Positions 32,333-45,129 of a stretch of 64,000 nucleotides of DNA are shown here, piece by piece; position 1 is the first letter of the stretch; every line of letters begins with the position of its first letter. The translations under genes were made by a program, and so were the position numbers. The DNA lies in NCBI GenBank assembly GCA_963576785.1, contig OY756147.1, positions 124,001 through 188,000 on the forward strand, read 5' to 3'. The stretch is from Chlorophyllum brunneum (Eukaryota; Basidiomycota; Agaricomycetes; Agaricales; Agaricaceae). The notes under the pieces were generated by a model. The model did no database searches, was not told the origin of the DNA, and saw only the letters and a program-made list of their open reading frames with translations.

Positions 32333-35300
32333 TTGAAGGTCTGCTCTCACAACGTTGGAAGATTGTATGGAGTGATAGAGACAGTCCTCACACATAGAGG
32401 TGACGTCGACCTCCTCCTCATACAAGAACTCCCATGGAGGTTTCTCCGTGACATTCCCTCATCTGTCTCTAATGACAGATCCCCCCTCATAAGAGGCCCA
32501 GTTCACCCAGACTGGACGCTCCTCTCATATCCGATCATCGCCAATGAAGTCCTCCAATGTATGGTCAACATGGAATACCATACCACTCCACGAGTCCTCA
32601 CCTTTGCTCACAAGAGACTGAAGCGACTCCGACCCTCCATCTGAAGAGATTTAATCGAACATCGAGACCTTCTGTGTATTTCCCTATATGCAGGAGGAGA
32701 AGAACTACTGCTGCTAAATGTCTACAATGACAGCCATAATACCGCACTCCATTTCCTCGAGGAGCACCTCTTCGACCTCCTGCCCTTTCTATTAATGGGG
32801 GGAAATATTAATATCCGATCTGAGTTATGGGATCCTTCAATGGATCAACATCCGGCGAGTGCGGACTGTCTCCTAATGATCACCAAAGCCCTCAATCTTG
32901 TGAGGACGACTCCGTCTAAGGCCATACCAACTCATTATGCCTCGGACCCTAATCTACCAGACACAGTCATTGACCTGTTGTTTGTCTCGGGAACGTTACC
33001 ATACATCCCCACACACACTATCCAGGCAGGCAATTGGTACAATTCGGACCATGCCTCCCTCCTAATTAGAATCCCTATTCTGCAAATGGACATTGTCATC
33101 GAAAGATTGACAATCCCCAAAGACTCGGATGAAGAAACCAGGTTCCTAACGGACATAGTGGAAGGAATCAATAACAAGAACTGGCCAATAAATAATGCGG
33201 GAGAGCTAGAGAGAGCTGTCGCAGAATTGGAGGTTTTATTTGACAGATCCTGGAATCGCAATGCAAAGAAGACCAAGATCACCACTAGATCCAAGACCTG
33301 GTGGAACAAGGAGTGCTCCACTGCACTTGCTACACATTGCGCAGACCACAAGAACAAGTGCAAATGGAACGCTTTTCGCAAAACCACAAGGAGAATGAAA
33401 AGAGCATATTTCAACAAGAAGATCCAAGAAATCTCAGTTGACTGAAAACATCTATGGGATCTGATGCCATGGGTCAAAGAACGTGCACTCCTAGCTGTGG
33501 AAGCCATTCATCATAATGGCCGACCTTGTCTTACTATGGACAACCTGTGGACGGCACTCGATCAACATTATAATGCTGCCCGTAACAGACCAGCTAATGC
33601 AGCAGTTTTGGACAAACTTCCTCCACCAAGTGGGATGGAGAATAGGACTTGGGTGAATTCCTCTCTCCTCGAGATGATAGAATTGCTCAAGGATACCTCA
33701 AATTTTTCTGCCCCTGGCCCTGACCATATCTCCTGGTCCTATCTTAAGCAGATCGTCGCCGATGACACTTGCGCCAATCTCTTCCTCAAAATCAGCAGTG
33801 CATGTCTAACTATCGGACATTGGCCTGTGCATTTCAAGAAATCAATGTCAGTAATCATCCCCAAACCCAACAAACCCAACTACTCCACTCCGAAGGTGTT
33901 CAGACCAATCATCCTCCTCAATATGCTTGGCAAGTTGATAGAAAAGATGCTCGCTAAACGACTACAATTCAAGGCAGTGAAATTCAAAGTCCTCCATCCT
34001 CACCAACTAGGAGCCATCCACCAATGTTCTACCAAAGATACGGGACTCTTTCTGACGCACATCATCCGGGGAGCTTGGACAAAGAAGAAGAAGACATCGG
34101 TGCTTACATTCAATGTTGCCCAATTCTTTCCCTCCCTCAATCACAATCTCCTCATCAACATACTGGGTTGGCAAGGATTTCCTCCTCAAATTGCAGTGTT
34201 CTTCAATAACTACCTTAAAGAACACCACACAACCTACTGGTGGAATAACGAAGTTTCCCTGGAATACGACACAGCAGTGGGAGTAGGTCAAGGCTCTGCC
34301 CTCAGCCCCATTCTCTCCACTCTATATCTTGCTCCCCTCCTTCACATATTCAACACCCACATGGAGGAACACAGGGACAGATGGGACTTTGATATCCTAT
34401 CTTTTGTAGATGACGGCACCTTAGTCACACAATTCCCATCCCTTGAATGGAACGTTGAAATCCTACAACACATGTACCGCGAAATGGAGTGGCTCATGAA
34501 TGAATTTGGCCTAGAAATTGAACACAGCAAGTCCGAAGTCTTTCACTTCACACGTGCAAGACAGGACTCCAATCCCTCTATTGATTTGGGATCACCACCA
34601 TTTACTGGCCGCAACCCCCTGAAACCGAAAGCTCATTGGCATTACTTCAGGTTTTACTTTGACCAAACGTTGACCTTCAAGGAACACGTTCGATTCTACT
34701 CCGCCAAGGCAATATCGACAGTCAAGGCAATGAAAATGCTAGGAAACTCCGTAAGAGGTTTGTTCCCTAGCAATAAGAGATTACTATACTGTTCGTGTGT
34801 CATACTGGTGGCGACATACAGATACAGACTTTGGTTTCACGACAAGTTACAGACTAAAGGGACTTGTGAAATTCTTAACAAGATACAGCAAAGCACAGCC
34901 CTCTGGATTACCGGGGCCTTCCAGACTTTGCCCACTGGTGGCGTCGAGTCCCTCGCAGGGCTCATGCCCATAAAACTCTATCTCCGAAAGTTGGCCAAAC
35001 GACAAACATCAAGGCTTCATACATTGGATGATGAACACGCACTGGCAAGATTGACGAAGGAGTATCATTCTTCCCCCCACTAACTTCACATCAAGAATTT
35101 CACGGAGATTCAGAAGAAGAAGACACTTAGAGCTGTGATGGATATTTCACACCCCACTCCCGAGACTCATTATGTAGAACATTTTAACTCTGTTTCTAAA
35201 TCTGTCTGGCCCGGACGTAGGTTACTTGACCATTTCCCTACTAATGTATCTTTTACAGGATTTAACCAGGACAGCCCTCACCTCTCAAAGATGCTTTGGG

Positions 35301-36304
35301 ACAATGTTACAACTAATGTGACAACAGATGACAAGTCCATTATCATTGGCACAGACGGCTTGGTCCACCCCAACCCCAACCCGCTTGCCAGCCAGTTCAT
35401 GGTGGCAGCTACTATTTGACACCTAGACGGTGGGAGCTCTATCATGAAGAGGCTCGGAGGAACTATGTCGACAGACACTGAACTGGTTGCACAGTACTTA
35501 GGTATCACCAAGGTACTTGCAACCAAAGAATACGACTAGGTCGAGCACATTCACGTGTTCACCGACTCCATTGCAGCCTCTTGACTCCTACTCGATTGTT
35601 TGCCGCACTCCTGCCAGCAACAATCCATCCTCACATCGAAGGCACTCCTGGCCTGGTTCAACAAGTTGGACCAGCACCGCCTTTCCTTCTATCATACACC
35701 ATCAAAGTGCAAATACAGTATACAGAAAGCCACTCACGATTGGATCCAAACAGTCGCCTGGCCTAACCGGGGTAGGAATCACTGAGTCCCTAATTCCATC
35801 AACTACTTATGCAAGAAGTCTGCTGAATGAGTGATCCATACATGGCAGGCCATGTTCAGATTCAAAAAATACAGCAGTAGCTCCTTCCTCCACCTCTCGG
35901 TGTAAGCAAATGGGGCCTCTGCTCTACCATTGCACATCAAGTCTGGTCCCTGGATACAAGAATGCAGTCCCCAGCCTCAGCTCTTCGCAAGAGCATGTCA
36001 TGCCATCTTATGCCATGCCCCGATTGGGGAGTTTCGACTTCGATTCTTCCCCAATGAGGACCTATCATGCCACCACTGTAGTAATCAAATGGTACAAACT
36101 AGGTCGCACATCCTCTATCATTGCAACAACTTCGATCATCATTTTGGCGTCGACACCATCAAGACTTTTGTCAATTTCTTGCATTGTAACCCTACCATGT
36201 TCAGCTTCCCTCCAGAACCTCACCACCCTTGTATCTGTGCCAGGTCAATACCCCTGTTACATCGTCGTCAAGTCCAAAGGAGGTTTGGGTCTGCACCTGC
36301 GTAA
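32333..36304 (+). pseudogene. LINE ORF2: APE endonuclease, RT, RNase H, CCHC
   Basis: One phase can be followed from the endonuclease (KVCSHNVGR, LLLIQELPWRF, LLMGGNINIRSELWDPS, DLLFVSGTLP) through RT (GPDHISWSYL, VIIPKPNKPN, FRPIILLNMLGKLIEKMLA, DVAQ-like FNVAQFFPSLNH, GVGQGSALSPILSTLYLAP, FVDDGTLV with the catalytic Asp pair intact) to RNase H (IIIGTDGLVHPNP, TDTELVAQYLGI, FTDSIAAS). The C-terminal CCHC finger follows in a second phase. Open parts are 32795-33445 and 33464-35083. Roughly eight in-frame stops occur, at positions that are CGA or TGG in other copies. An 11 bp deletion at 32327 separates the start codon from the frame. Confidence 0.9.
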
Positions 36305-36748
36305 ATCCTTTTCTTTTTCTCCTTTTTCTTGTGCTCTCCCAGTTATGGACTTCATATTCATTTCTCTATCTCCCCCTTCCTCGCTCGTCTACTATTTTAT
36401 ATAGTTTTCTTTCAAAATCCATCTCTCCTGTGGTGCCTTCCACACGCTAGTACCGTTTGTTGTTTCCCCCTTGTGATTGCGAGTCAGTAGTTTCTTTCTA
36501 TCAATTTCTCTCTCTCACTCTCTCTCTTTCCAAATTCCTCTTTTCTTTTCCTTGCTGATCAACTTAGGTACCAAACATCTCTCTAGTGTATGCGCTAGAT
36601 GGCATCGAGTCTTGTGGGGTTAGTTTACTTATAGTTTACTTTCCCTTCTCTGAACATTCTGTATGTTCTGCCTTTGTATGTATGTACACGCAGACTGCGA
36701 TTGAGCACTGCTATATAAATTGTTGAATTAAAAAAAAAAAAAAAAAAA
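36305..36748 (+). other. LINE 3' UTR and poly(A)
   Basis: It holds CT-rich runs (tctctctctcactctctctctttcc), a conserved terminal block gactgcgattgagcactgctatataaattgttgaatt and poly(A). It is shared with the LINE copies ending at 17581, 40386 and 63940. Confidence 0.85.
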
Positions 36749-36889
36749 GGGGAGACTGATTGTTTGACATGTTCAAATGAAGTGGATGATTTAGATGAAG
36801 AGATAATTGGAATGGAGACTGCAGAATTGGTAGAGGGGGTAGAGGATATTTTATATGTTTCTAGTGGTTACTTGTTCTAGTTCTGGATT

Positions 36890-37172
36890 TATTTTGGATT
36901 GACTAGTCCTAGTTTTATATGTCCAGGTTTTGGGGTCCAGGTGTGATTAAATGGTGCAATCTTATGGATTTGTCTATACTTGTTAAGAATAGTTAGGGCT
37001 GAGGGTGTAAGTTCTTCCTCTGTTAGCCATTCATTGTCATCATGGCCAAAGTTTTTTCACTTGATAAGGTATTGTATGTTATCATCTCTGGAGCAATGGT
37101 TAATTATACCTTCAATTTTGTAGTGTTCTTTGTCATTGATGATATCAGGGATAGGAATAATGTCATTGGGTC
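36890..37172 (-). pseudogene. G2 chromodomain (integrase C-terminus)
   Basis: The minus-strand frame reads PIPDIINDKEHYKIEGIINH, then NIQYLIK-stop-KNFGHDDNEWLTEEELTPSA and NKYRQIH. This matches the chromodomain pattern E-x2-I..Y-L-V-K-W-x-[GN]..W-x3-E-x-L with the Trp codon after IK converted to TGA. Integrase core upstream is lost to the L insertion. Confidence 0.78.
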
Positions 37173-37195
37173 CATGAATTTTTTTTTCTTGGTAT

Positions 37196-37925
37196 TGTTA
37201 TGTCTGAACCTTGAACCTACATCAGAGGTTATGACAAGTTTCCAGAAGCAATACCACTCATCCCACCACCACAATCCAATGACACCATTATCAATTCTCT
37301 ACTTTGACTAGCCTGGAAATATGTACCATACTTACATGTATGCGACACTGATGGACTCTACTTATGCACCATCGAGAACAACCTCTACGGCACCTGGAAT
37401 AATAGTTGGAAAGCACAACTGACTACTGAAGAAACTATGCAGTATATCCACCCCTACATGTACACTCATGGTCCAGTGCTCGAAGCACTCATTCACCAAC
37501 AACTTGCCAATGGAATCTATTGCATAGAAATGTGACCTAAAGACTTATCACCAGATGACAAACCTGCTGTACCCAGTAGTGACAGCAACAATTCTCCCCA
37601 TCCACTATTGCAATCTACTCAAGTCTTTGTCGAGTCACCCAAGTCCTATCACTCCACAGAACCAATCACATCTATATCATCCCTATCATCCGACTCTGAT
37701 CATCCTATGGATGCAGTTCTTCCATCACTACCATCATTGTCATCACCCTCTACCACTTTACCCTGCATGTCTTGTGACTGCAGCTGTTCTGATGAATTTT
37801 CATCATTATCATCTGAGATCTCTGAGGATGAGTAAGCACTCATCCATTTCACCATTATCAGTTTCACTTTGCTCAATGTTTAGCTATTTCATTTTTATCA
37901 GTTTCATGTTTATCTTTAGTAGTGT
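37196..37925 (+). mobile_element. L-family LTR, copy 3 (truncated)
   Basis: It starts TGTTATG inside G2 and is homologous to copies 1 and 2 as far as tttatctttagtagtg, then is cut off at about 37925 by unrelated sequence leading into G3. Confidence 0.8.
37200..37835 (+). pseudogene. ORF inside L LTR (copy 3)
   Basis: Same frame as the other two copies from the ATG at LTR base 5, ending SSEISEDE. The last 75 codons are open. Stops occur at the fifth codon and three later places. Confidence 0.6.
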
Positions 37926-38559
37926 ACAAGGATAACATCTTCTTGCATCATTGCCATTGTTGCTGTTACAGGAAGCTGAGAAGAGTTGTACACAGTGCCT
38001 ATCTGCCGCATAGGAGTGTAACTCACTATCAGTCACATAGGACCCACACTGCACCTGCCAGTACCTGGAGTACCCCTCAAGTTAGTAGGGCTAAGCACAA
38101 AGATCTGCTCATAGAATGTATGCTATCAACTGACTTTGTGGTTTCCTTCTTGAGAAGAAGAGAAACTTGCCTGCCATGCATCCGGCCTCTGGATTCCCAT
38201 TGAGAAGTACTCCAGTTGAAAGAAGACCCAAAAGGAATGGAAGGTCACAACCACTAGGCCATGGAGAAGCCATCCATAGAGAAGCTAAACTGAGCAGCTG
38301 CTGTCTAGTCAGTCAGACAATACTAGCAACCGTGAAGATGCATCATGCCTTGTTGCTGTTACACCAGTAACAGATTCCCTCAAAAGGTGAGAGCACTTAG
38401 TAGAGGATACCCTCAAAACCTGTTGTGTATTCCCAGGAAGTATAGGAAGAAGTCGCAAATAATTGTCAGTGAGATAAAGGTGCAACTCGGTCAAGATTGA
38501 ATGAGTCCGACATTGCGCGAAGCAAAAGGAGACTACTCCACCCACACCTCCAGTTTACA
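37926..38559 (+). other. 5' leader of G3, no LTR found
   Basis: It precedes the G3 gag in the same orientation. I could not identify an LTR or PBS. The phase of gag is open only from about 38560, so this is probably leader sequence or a truncated LTR. Confidence 0.35.
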
Positions 38560-40241
38560 GGACTAGATTGCAATCCAAGGCTGCAGAGCCTTACAGTGTT
38601 GAGCCTACTCAATGAACCTCCTGGCAAAACCCAGAACCAGTTCAATATTCCCCACCAGCCTCCATCCAATAGTCTACCTCAACCACTTCCCAACCTTTTG
38701 AATGACCCTTGACTAGTGCCACAGCTAGTAGGATTAGAACCAGTGATCCTGCCCCAAGACAGAGTTCAGAGTCTTATCAGACACCTGCTTACACACAATC
38801 CAACTGGACACAACAAGCGATCTCAAGACAACAATCACAGCAATCCCAGCAATCCTAGCAGTCCAACCAACAGTACAGAGAAACCATCTCTACCGAGTCT
38901 GAACACTCAGACAACCCTGAGCACTCTGAACACAGAAGTGAGCACTCTGAAGAGCTACCACCCCAGATACCAGAACTTGAGCCCTGATACAAATTCGGCA
39001 ACAACATATCAAACTCACCAAACCCACTCACTGGAGCCCTCCAGCTACTCCAAGAACAAAGAGAAAGGGAAGCTCAACAAAGTTAGACCAGCCAGATGAC
39101 CAACTATCAGTCAACCAGCTACCAGACAACCCAACCAGTGGTACCTCCCAGTACCCACCAGCAGATGACCAGAATACCAGGACTTCCAATCACACTCAGG
39201 ACAACCCAACAGCCACAAACCCACCAATTGTCCCCATCAAACTCCCCAGCAAGCTTGCCACCAAACTCACCCACAGGATCAAACATGCCAGACCCCAAGC
39301 TCCCAAAGCCCGCTGTTTTCTACAGTGACCTGCTTGACTATCCCAACTGGAAGCAGAACCTCCAGATCTACTTTGCATCACAGCCCAACAATTCACCAAA
39401 TAACAAGTCCAAGATCATGTACACCTTCCTTAGCATGGAAGAATTGGCCAGGGAATGGAAACAAGCCTACACCATTTCACACACTACCAACAATGTCTTC
39501 AGTCCCACCTAGACCATTGAACAGTTCCTCACAGAACTTGACACTTTATTCCTGCCAGCAAATGACACCCTCGTTGCCATCGATCAACTATCTAATGTCA
39601 CCTAGAATGGACGACCTGCTGCAGTCTATGTTGAGCAATTCAAGAATATGTGTACCCAAGCTGGAATCACCCATGCAGAGACCAAAATCATGTTCTTCAT
39701 TAAAAGACTGGATCTGTATTACAAAAGGCTTGTCCATAGTCAGAACCCTGCCCCAAACGACATCAATGCTTGGTACACAGCCATGTGAAATGCAGCAACA
39801 ATGGCACACCTACAACAGAATTTTAGCTCAACAGGACATCGTCACTCAGTACAACATACCTCCTATTGCTCAAAATATCGCACTCCAAAAGCATCAAGTT
39901 TGATGTCTTATGCAAGATCTTACCAGCTGACTCAAAGAAGCAGTAACCCCCCAGGCTATGGTCCCATGGACATCGACCACATCCTCAAGCAGCAGCTCAA
40001 TAATCTTTACCCAATGGGAGAAGGATCTGAAAAAGAAAAAGAAGAATCTGAGGAAGAAGCATTATCAGACGATGATGAATATTCGAACACAACTATCCAG
40101 CAAGTTGCCTGCATGGCCACAAAACTTGCCACAGCCCAACTCAATGCAATCTTATCACCCGAACTCCGGAAGTTATATAACAAACAAAAATGTTTCACAT
40201 GCAAATCTGCTGGACATTTCTCCAGAAATTGCCTGCAATGA
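38560..40241 (+). pseudogene. G3 Ty3/gypsy gag
   Basis: A single phase with about five stops. It has a Gln/Ser/Glu-rich N-terminus with SEHSDNPEHSEHRSEHSEE repeats, a heptad-like QLLQEQRERE stretch, the gag core (DPKLPKPAVFYSDLLDYPNW, LAREWKQAY, VEQFKNMCTQAGI), an acidic linker and a CCHC knuckle CFTCKSAGHFSRNC (40190-40235). Neither knuckle nor core is close to G1 or G2, so it is a third gypsy lineage. It continues to protease after the LINE. Confidence 0.82.
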
Positions 40242-40385
40242 AGCCATGGAAAGAACCATGCCAGCATGTCAAAGAATGTTGCTTATAAGTCCAAATGCTT
40301 TGACCGAAGCAAGCAATGATTCAAGTCTACCCGAATTGCAAATGTAATGGAAGATACCTCCGATGAAGAGATAGAGAAACTCTTC

Positions 40386-42538
40386 TTTTTTTTTTTTTTT
40401 TTTTTTTTTGATCAACAATTTATATAGCGGTGCTCAAACGCAGTCTGTATGTACATACATACAAAGGCAGAACGTACAGAGTGTTCAGAGAAGGGAAAGT
40501 AAACTATATGTAAACTAACCCCACGAGACTCGACGCCGTCTAGTGCATATACTAGAGAGATGTTTGGTACCTAAGTTGAACAGCAAGAACAAGAAAAACA
40601 GGAATTTGGAAAAAGAGAGAGTGAGAGAGAGAGAAATTGATAGAAAGAAACTACTGACTTGCAATCACAAGGGGGAAACAACAAACAGGACTAGCGTGTG
40701 GGAGGGCATTTGCCCGGGCACCACGGGAGAGATGGATTTTGAACGAAAACTATATAAAATAGTAGACGAGTGAGGAAGGGGGAGATAGAGAAATGAATTT
40801 GAAGTCCATAACTGGGAGAGCATAAGAAAAAGGGAAAAAAGGGGGAAAGGATTTATGCAGGTGCAGACCCAAACCTCCTTTGGACTTGATGACGATGTAA
40901 CAGGGGTATTGACCCAGTGTGGATACGAGGGCGGTCAGGTTCCGGAGGGAAGCTGAACGTGGTGGGATTACAATGCAAGAAATTGACAAAAGTCTTGATG
41001 GTGTCAATGCCAAAATGATGATCGAAGTTGTTGCAACGATAGAGGATATGTGACCTGGTCTGGACCATTTGATTGTCACAGTGGTGGCATGATAGGTCCT
41101 CATTGGGAAAGAATCGAAGTCGATACTCCCCAATCGGGGCATGGCAAAGGATGGCGCAACACACTCTTGCGAAGAGCTGTGGCTGGTAGCCGCATTCTTG
41201 TATCCAGGGACCGGACTTGATGTGTGACGGTAAAGCGGAGGCCCCATTCGCTCGCACCGGGAGGTGGAGGAAGGAGCTACCACTGTATTTCTTGAAACCG
41301 AACATGGCCTGCTATGTATGGATTGCTTGTTTGGCAGACTTCTTGTGTAAGTAGTCCATGGAGTTAGAAACTCGGTGATTCCTACCCCGGTTAGGCCAGG
41401 CGACTGTTTGGATCCAATCGTGAGTGGCTTTCTGTATACTGTATTTGCACTTCGATGGTGTGTGATAGAAGGAAAGGCGGTGCTGGTCTAACTTGTTGAA
41501 CCAGGCCAGGAGCGCCTTCAATGTGAGGATGGATTGTTGCTGGCAGGAGTGCAGCAAACAATCGAGTAGGAGTCAAGAGGCTGCGATGGAGTCAGTGAAC
41601 ACATGAATGTGCTCGACCTGGTCGTATTCTTCGGTTGCAAGTACCTTGGTGATACCTAAGTACTGTACAACCAGTTCAGTGTCTGTCGATGTAGTTCCTC
41701 TGAGCCTCTTCATGATAGAGCTTCCACCATCTAGGTGTTGAATAGTAGCTGCTGCCGTGAATTGGCTGGCAAGCAGGTTGGGGTTGGGGTGGACCGAGCC
41801 GTCCATGCCGATAATGATGGATTTTTCGTCTGTCGTCACGTTGGTTGTAACATCGTCCCAAAGTGTCTTCGAGAGGTGAGGGCTGTCCCGGTTAAATCCT
41901 ATAAAAGATACATTAGTAGGGAAATGGTCAAGTAACCTACATCCGGGCCAGAGAGATTTAGAGACAGAATTGAAATGTTCTATATACCGAGTCTCGGGGG
42001 TGGGGTGCAAAATATCCATCACAGCTCCAAGTGTTTTCTTCTTCTGAATCTCCATGAAATTCTTGATGTGAAGTCGGTGGGGGGAAGAATGATACTCCTT
42101 CGTCAATCTTGCCAATGCATGTTCATCGTCCAATGTATAAAGCCTCGATGTTTGTCATTTGGCCAACTTTCGGAGATGGAGTTTTATGGGCATGAGCCCC
42201 GTGAGGGACTCAACGCCGCCAGTGGGAGAAGTCCAGAAGGCCCCGGTGATCCAGAGCGCCGCACTTTGTTGCATTTTGTTGAGGATTTCACAGGTCCCTT
42301 TAGTCCGTGACCTATTATGAAACCAGAGTCGGTATCCGTATGTTGCCACCGGTACAACACACGAACAATATAACAATCTTTTGTTGCCGGAGGACAGGCC
42401 TCTAACGGAGTTCCCTAGCATTTTCATCGCCTTAATCATGGATATTGCTTTGGCAGAGTAGAATCGAATGTGTTCCTTGAAGGTCAATGTCCGGTCGAAG
42501 TAGAAGCCAAGTTACCACCAATGGGTCTTCGGTTTGAG
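40386..42538 (-). mobile_element. LINE, 5'-truncated, minus strand, in G3
   Basis: A poly(T) run at 40386-40409 marks the tail. Flanks tagagaaactcttc (40372-40385) and tagaggaactcttc (42539-42552) form a 14 bp duplication with one mismatch, and the G3 frame resumes after it. It contains the RT thumb, RNase H and the CCHC end of ORF2. Confidence 0.93.
40853..42487 (-). pseudogene. LINE ORF2 C-terminal part
   Basis: From TFKEHIRFYSAKAIS (42487) through the post-RT region and RNase H (GMDGSVHPNP, TDTELVVQYLGI, FTDSIAAS) to the CCHC finger CHHCDNQMVQTRSHILYRC and the end FGSAPA (40853). It is broken by a few stops or shifts. The CpG content is fairly well kept, so it is one of the younger LINE copies. 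Confidence 0.85.
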
Positions 42539-42552
42539 TAGAGGAACTCTTC

Positions 42553-43332
42553 AACATTGCAGACAGTCATCCTAACAAAGACTTAATCAAGTCTTTTGTC
42601 TGAAGAGACTAGCTACTGTGTCTAGATCTCAAACTATAAAGAAACCACAGATTTCTTATTTGATGCCACAACACAATGACTACCCCCAACCCAATCCACC
42701 TTGCAAACCTGACACTGAACAAATCGCCACCATTAACATTGTTCCAAAGAACAATACTATCTATGTTCCAACTACTGTCCACTTACCTACCATGACTACT
42801 GAACACCTTGCCCTCCTAGATTCAGGAGCAGCCGGAAATTATATCGACCCATCTCTTGTAGAACAATAGAACCTACCAACCCATCCACTTGACACACCAG
42901 TCACCATCCTTAATGCTGATGGAACCACCAATGGACAAGGACAAGCCACCCATGATGCTATTCTTAGACTCACCATAGACAGACAACAAATGATTCTGAA
43001 ACCAAGAATCATTGGACTAGGAATGCCATGCCTAATCTTAGGAATGCCCTGGCTATCACAATTCAACCTGGAAGTTGATTGGTCAAGGAAAACCATGAAA
43101 TGGAGGACCCCATTTATTGACAACCCCCAGCTCAACTGCCTTGTTACCTCGATAGATGACAGTACAAATGAAGCCAAACAAGTAAACCACATCTACCTTG
43201 AACCTGCCACATTTGAAGAAATAAACTTCAAAGCCAATGCCTCCCAGTTTATTGCCCAGCAATATGGAGATAAAAGAGAGACCGACCCTCTGAAAATTGT
43301 ACCAGCCAATTTTCATGACTACCTCGATATAG
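42553..43332 (+). pseudogene. G3 protease (gag-pro continuation)
   Basis: Same phase as gag: open 42618-42869, with the active site LALLDSGAAGNYID, one stop, then open 42990-43352 with GMPCLILGMPWLSQFN and VDWSRKTMKW, the C-terminal landmark of gypsy proteases. It reaches FHDYLDI, normally the lead-in to RT, and then ends abruptly at about 43332, where C1 LTR sequence starts. RT, RNase H and integrase are missing. Confidence 0.85.
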
Positions 43333-43528
43333 TGGAGTACTACGGAACATAGTATCTAGTCATTGGTACTATGTAGAATAATCTATCAAGTACTTATGAC
43401 TCTAATTGTATGCAGAGCAACTCATAGGAAGTTACTACGGATTGAAGTTACTGGAAAGTAATGGATCAGTCTATTATTAGAATAATGACTTCATATTCTA
43501 TTTCTAGAATATGTCCAAAACTTCAACA
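43333..43528 (-). repeat. C1 3' LTR, truncated
   Basis: It matches the corresponding 193-196 bp of the 571 bp LTR and breaks at gtggagtact, where G3 protease sequence joins. Confidence 0.88.
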
Positions 43529-43542
43529 CTCCTCCTTGCTCT
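43529..43542 (-). promoter_or_regulatory. C1 polypurine tract
   Basis: On the minus strand gagcaaggaggag directly abuts the TGTTGAAG start of the 3' LTR, the normal place for the plus-strand primer. Confidence 0.75.
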
Positions 43543-43589
43543 GTATTGATGTAGAGTTGTAATTACTCAAACATCAAGCCAAGGCAAGG

Positions 43590-44150
43590 TCAGAATAGAT
43601 TGAATTTAATTTTGTCTAAATTCTTTGTAAGAATATTGGCAGGGTTTTCCATGCCTTTCACAGAGAATATCTCAATCTTTCCTTTTTCTACCAAATCATG
43701 AATGTAATGGTATTTGATGTTGACATGTTTCAATCGTTTTTCTGTTACTGGACTTTTGGCCCAAAATATTGAACCCTCATTATCACCAAAGAGATAAGAG
43801 GCCAATGATCGGATACCAATTTCTTTCAACAAATTGACAGTCCAAACCAGTTGTCGACTGCAATCTGACAAAGCCATATACTTGGCTTCAGTGGAAGATA
43901 ATGTAATGGTTTTCTGTTTTCTACTTAACCAAGTGATAGCTCCACTGGCTAATAAACAGAAATATCCAGTTACAGATTTATGACTAATTGGATCACCAGC
44001 CCAATCAGAGTCAGAAAAGGCATTAAGGCCTTGCATAGAACTTCCATTATAGGTAATTCTATATTTGTGAGTAGCATTAAGGTACTTTAGCAAATGTAGA
44101 CCTGCATTGTAATGCACTTTAGTAGGATTGTGATAATTTGACAGTGGCAA
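43590..44150 (-). CDS. C1 copia RNase H (open fragment)
   Basis: 186 open codons with the copia RNase H series: LKYLNATHKYRITY, FSDSDWAGDP, SVTGYFCLLASGAITWLSRK, TLSSTEAKYMALSD, LFGDNEGSIFWAKSP, KHVNIKYHYIHD and NPANILTKNL. Catalytic Asp/Glu positions are visible. It is in a different phase from RT because of a small indel at about 44155, so it cannot be made as part of the polyprotein here. Confidence 0.88.
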   Translation of the reverse strand: MPLSNYHNPTKVHYNAGLHLLKYLNATHKYRITYNGSSMQGLNAFSDSDWAGDPISHKSVTGYFCLLASGAITWLSRKQKTITLSSTEAKYMALSDCSRQLVWTVNLLKEIGIRSLASYLFGDNEGSIFWAKSPVTEKRLKHVNIKYHYIHDLVEKGKIEIFSVKGMENPANILTKNLDKIKFNLF

Positions 44151-44159
44151 AAGCTATGT

Positions 44160-45129
44160 CAGGCCAACTGCCTATCATCAGATACATAACTGACCCTACT
44201 AACTGTTGATACCTCTTTATGAAGTCAGGTGTTGCTTGTCCTGTATTAGATTCGAAGATAAATCCATTTGATAATGGGATTTCTTCCTTTCCAATTACTT
44301 TAAATCGATCAAGAACTTTTTCTAGATAATCTATTTGGTCTAGGGTGATTGATTGGTTTATAGGATTTCACGAAATTTTCATGCCAAGAAACTCTTTGGT
44401 TGGACCAAGGTCTCGGCATTCCCATTTCTTCATAAAGAGTGCTCGCTTCTCATATAGAAGTCTAGAGCCTCTGATTCCAACGAACATTGAGTCATCTACA
44501 TAGACTAGAGCTATAATAAGCTCTTTGGTTTCAGGGTCGTAATAATAATAGACTCCAGTATCTAGTTTGGATCAGACAAATCCTAGGTTGGTCATTGACT
44601 TAGTCAATTCCTTCCACCATTGTTGTCCAGATTGCTTTAGTCCATAAATGGCTCAGTTTAATTTCCAAACCAAATTACCATGACCTGTATTGAAACCTTG
44701 TGAAAGTTCCATATAGAGTTCTTCATCCAGTTTTCCATAGAGATAAGCAGTTTTAACATCTAAACTGAGCATCTCCCAATCATTGAGGGCAGCAACTGCA
44801 AATATAAGTCACGCTGTCTCATAACAGACTACTGGTGAAAATAGTTTATCATAATCGATTCCCTCTATCTGAGAGAATCCTTTAGCTACTAGTTGAGCTC
44901 GGTATCAACCATCTGATTTGGGTATAAAGACCCATCTATTTTTGACAGCTTTTCTTCCAGGTGGAGGTTTAGCTAAGTCATAAACATGTCTTTCTTTGAG
45001 TGATTTTAACTCTTCTAAGCATGCTTTCCACCATTTAGATTTCTCTTCTGATGGTAGTTGATATAGATCCTTAAAAGAAATAGGAACTAATGGTGATTCG
45101 ACTTTTTGAGCGCACAGATAATTGATCAT
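44160..45129 (-). pseudogene. C1 copia reverse transcriptase
   Basis: KWWKACLEELKSLKERHVYD, GRKAVKNRWVF, a stop, YRAQLVAKGFSQIEGIDYDK, LSLDVKTAYLYGKLDEELYM, YGLKQSGQQWW and ALVYVDDSMF (catalytic Asp pair intact), through to QQLVGSVMYLM. About five in-frame stops occur in otherwise well-kept sequence. Confidence 0.88.

Larger units (their letters stand above)
32157..36748 (+). mobile_element. LINE, 5'-truncated in ORF1 (4.6 kb)
   Basis: It begins in the last codons of ORF1 and ends in poly(A). A perfect 16 bp target duplication ggggagactgattgtt flanks it (32141-32156, 36749-36764). It is closely related to the full-length copy at 57258-63940. Confidence 0.95.
30006..37195 (-). mobile_element. 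Ty3/gypsy chromovirus G2, copy C (3' half)
   Basis: Minus-strand order is integrase end with chromodomain (about 37172-36890), a Ser/Pro-rich 3' region split by a LINE (32157-36748), a Cys-knuckle ORF (30685-30329) and the 3' LTR (30006-30283). The upstream part is cut at 37196 by an L LTR. Family assignment rests on LTR identity with 20958-21216. Confidence 0.8.

Noticed and set aside
38560..43332. G3 gag-protease as a third G1 copy
   Set aside because: The knuckle, gag core and protease sequences do not align with G1 beyond general motifs, and the strand differs.
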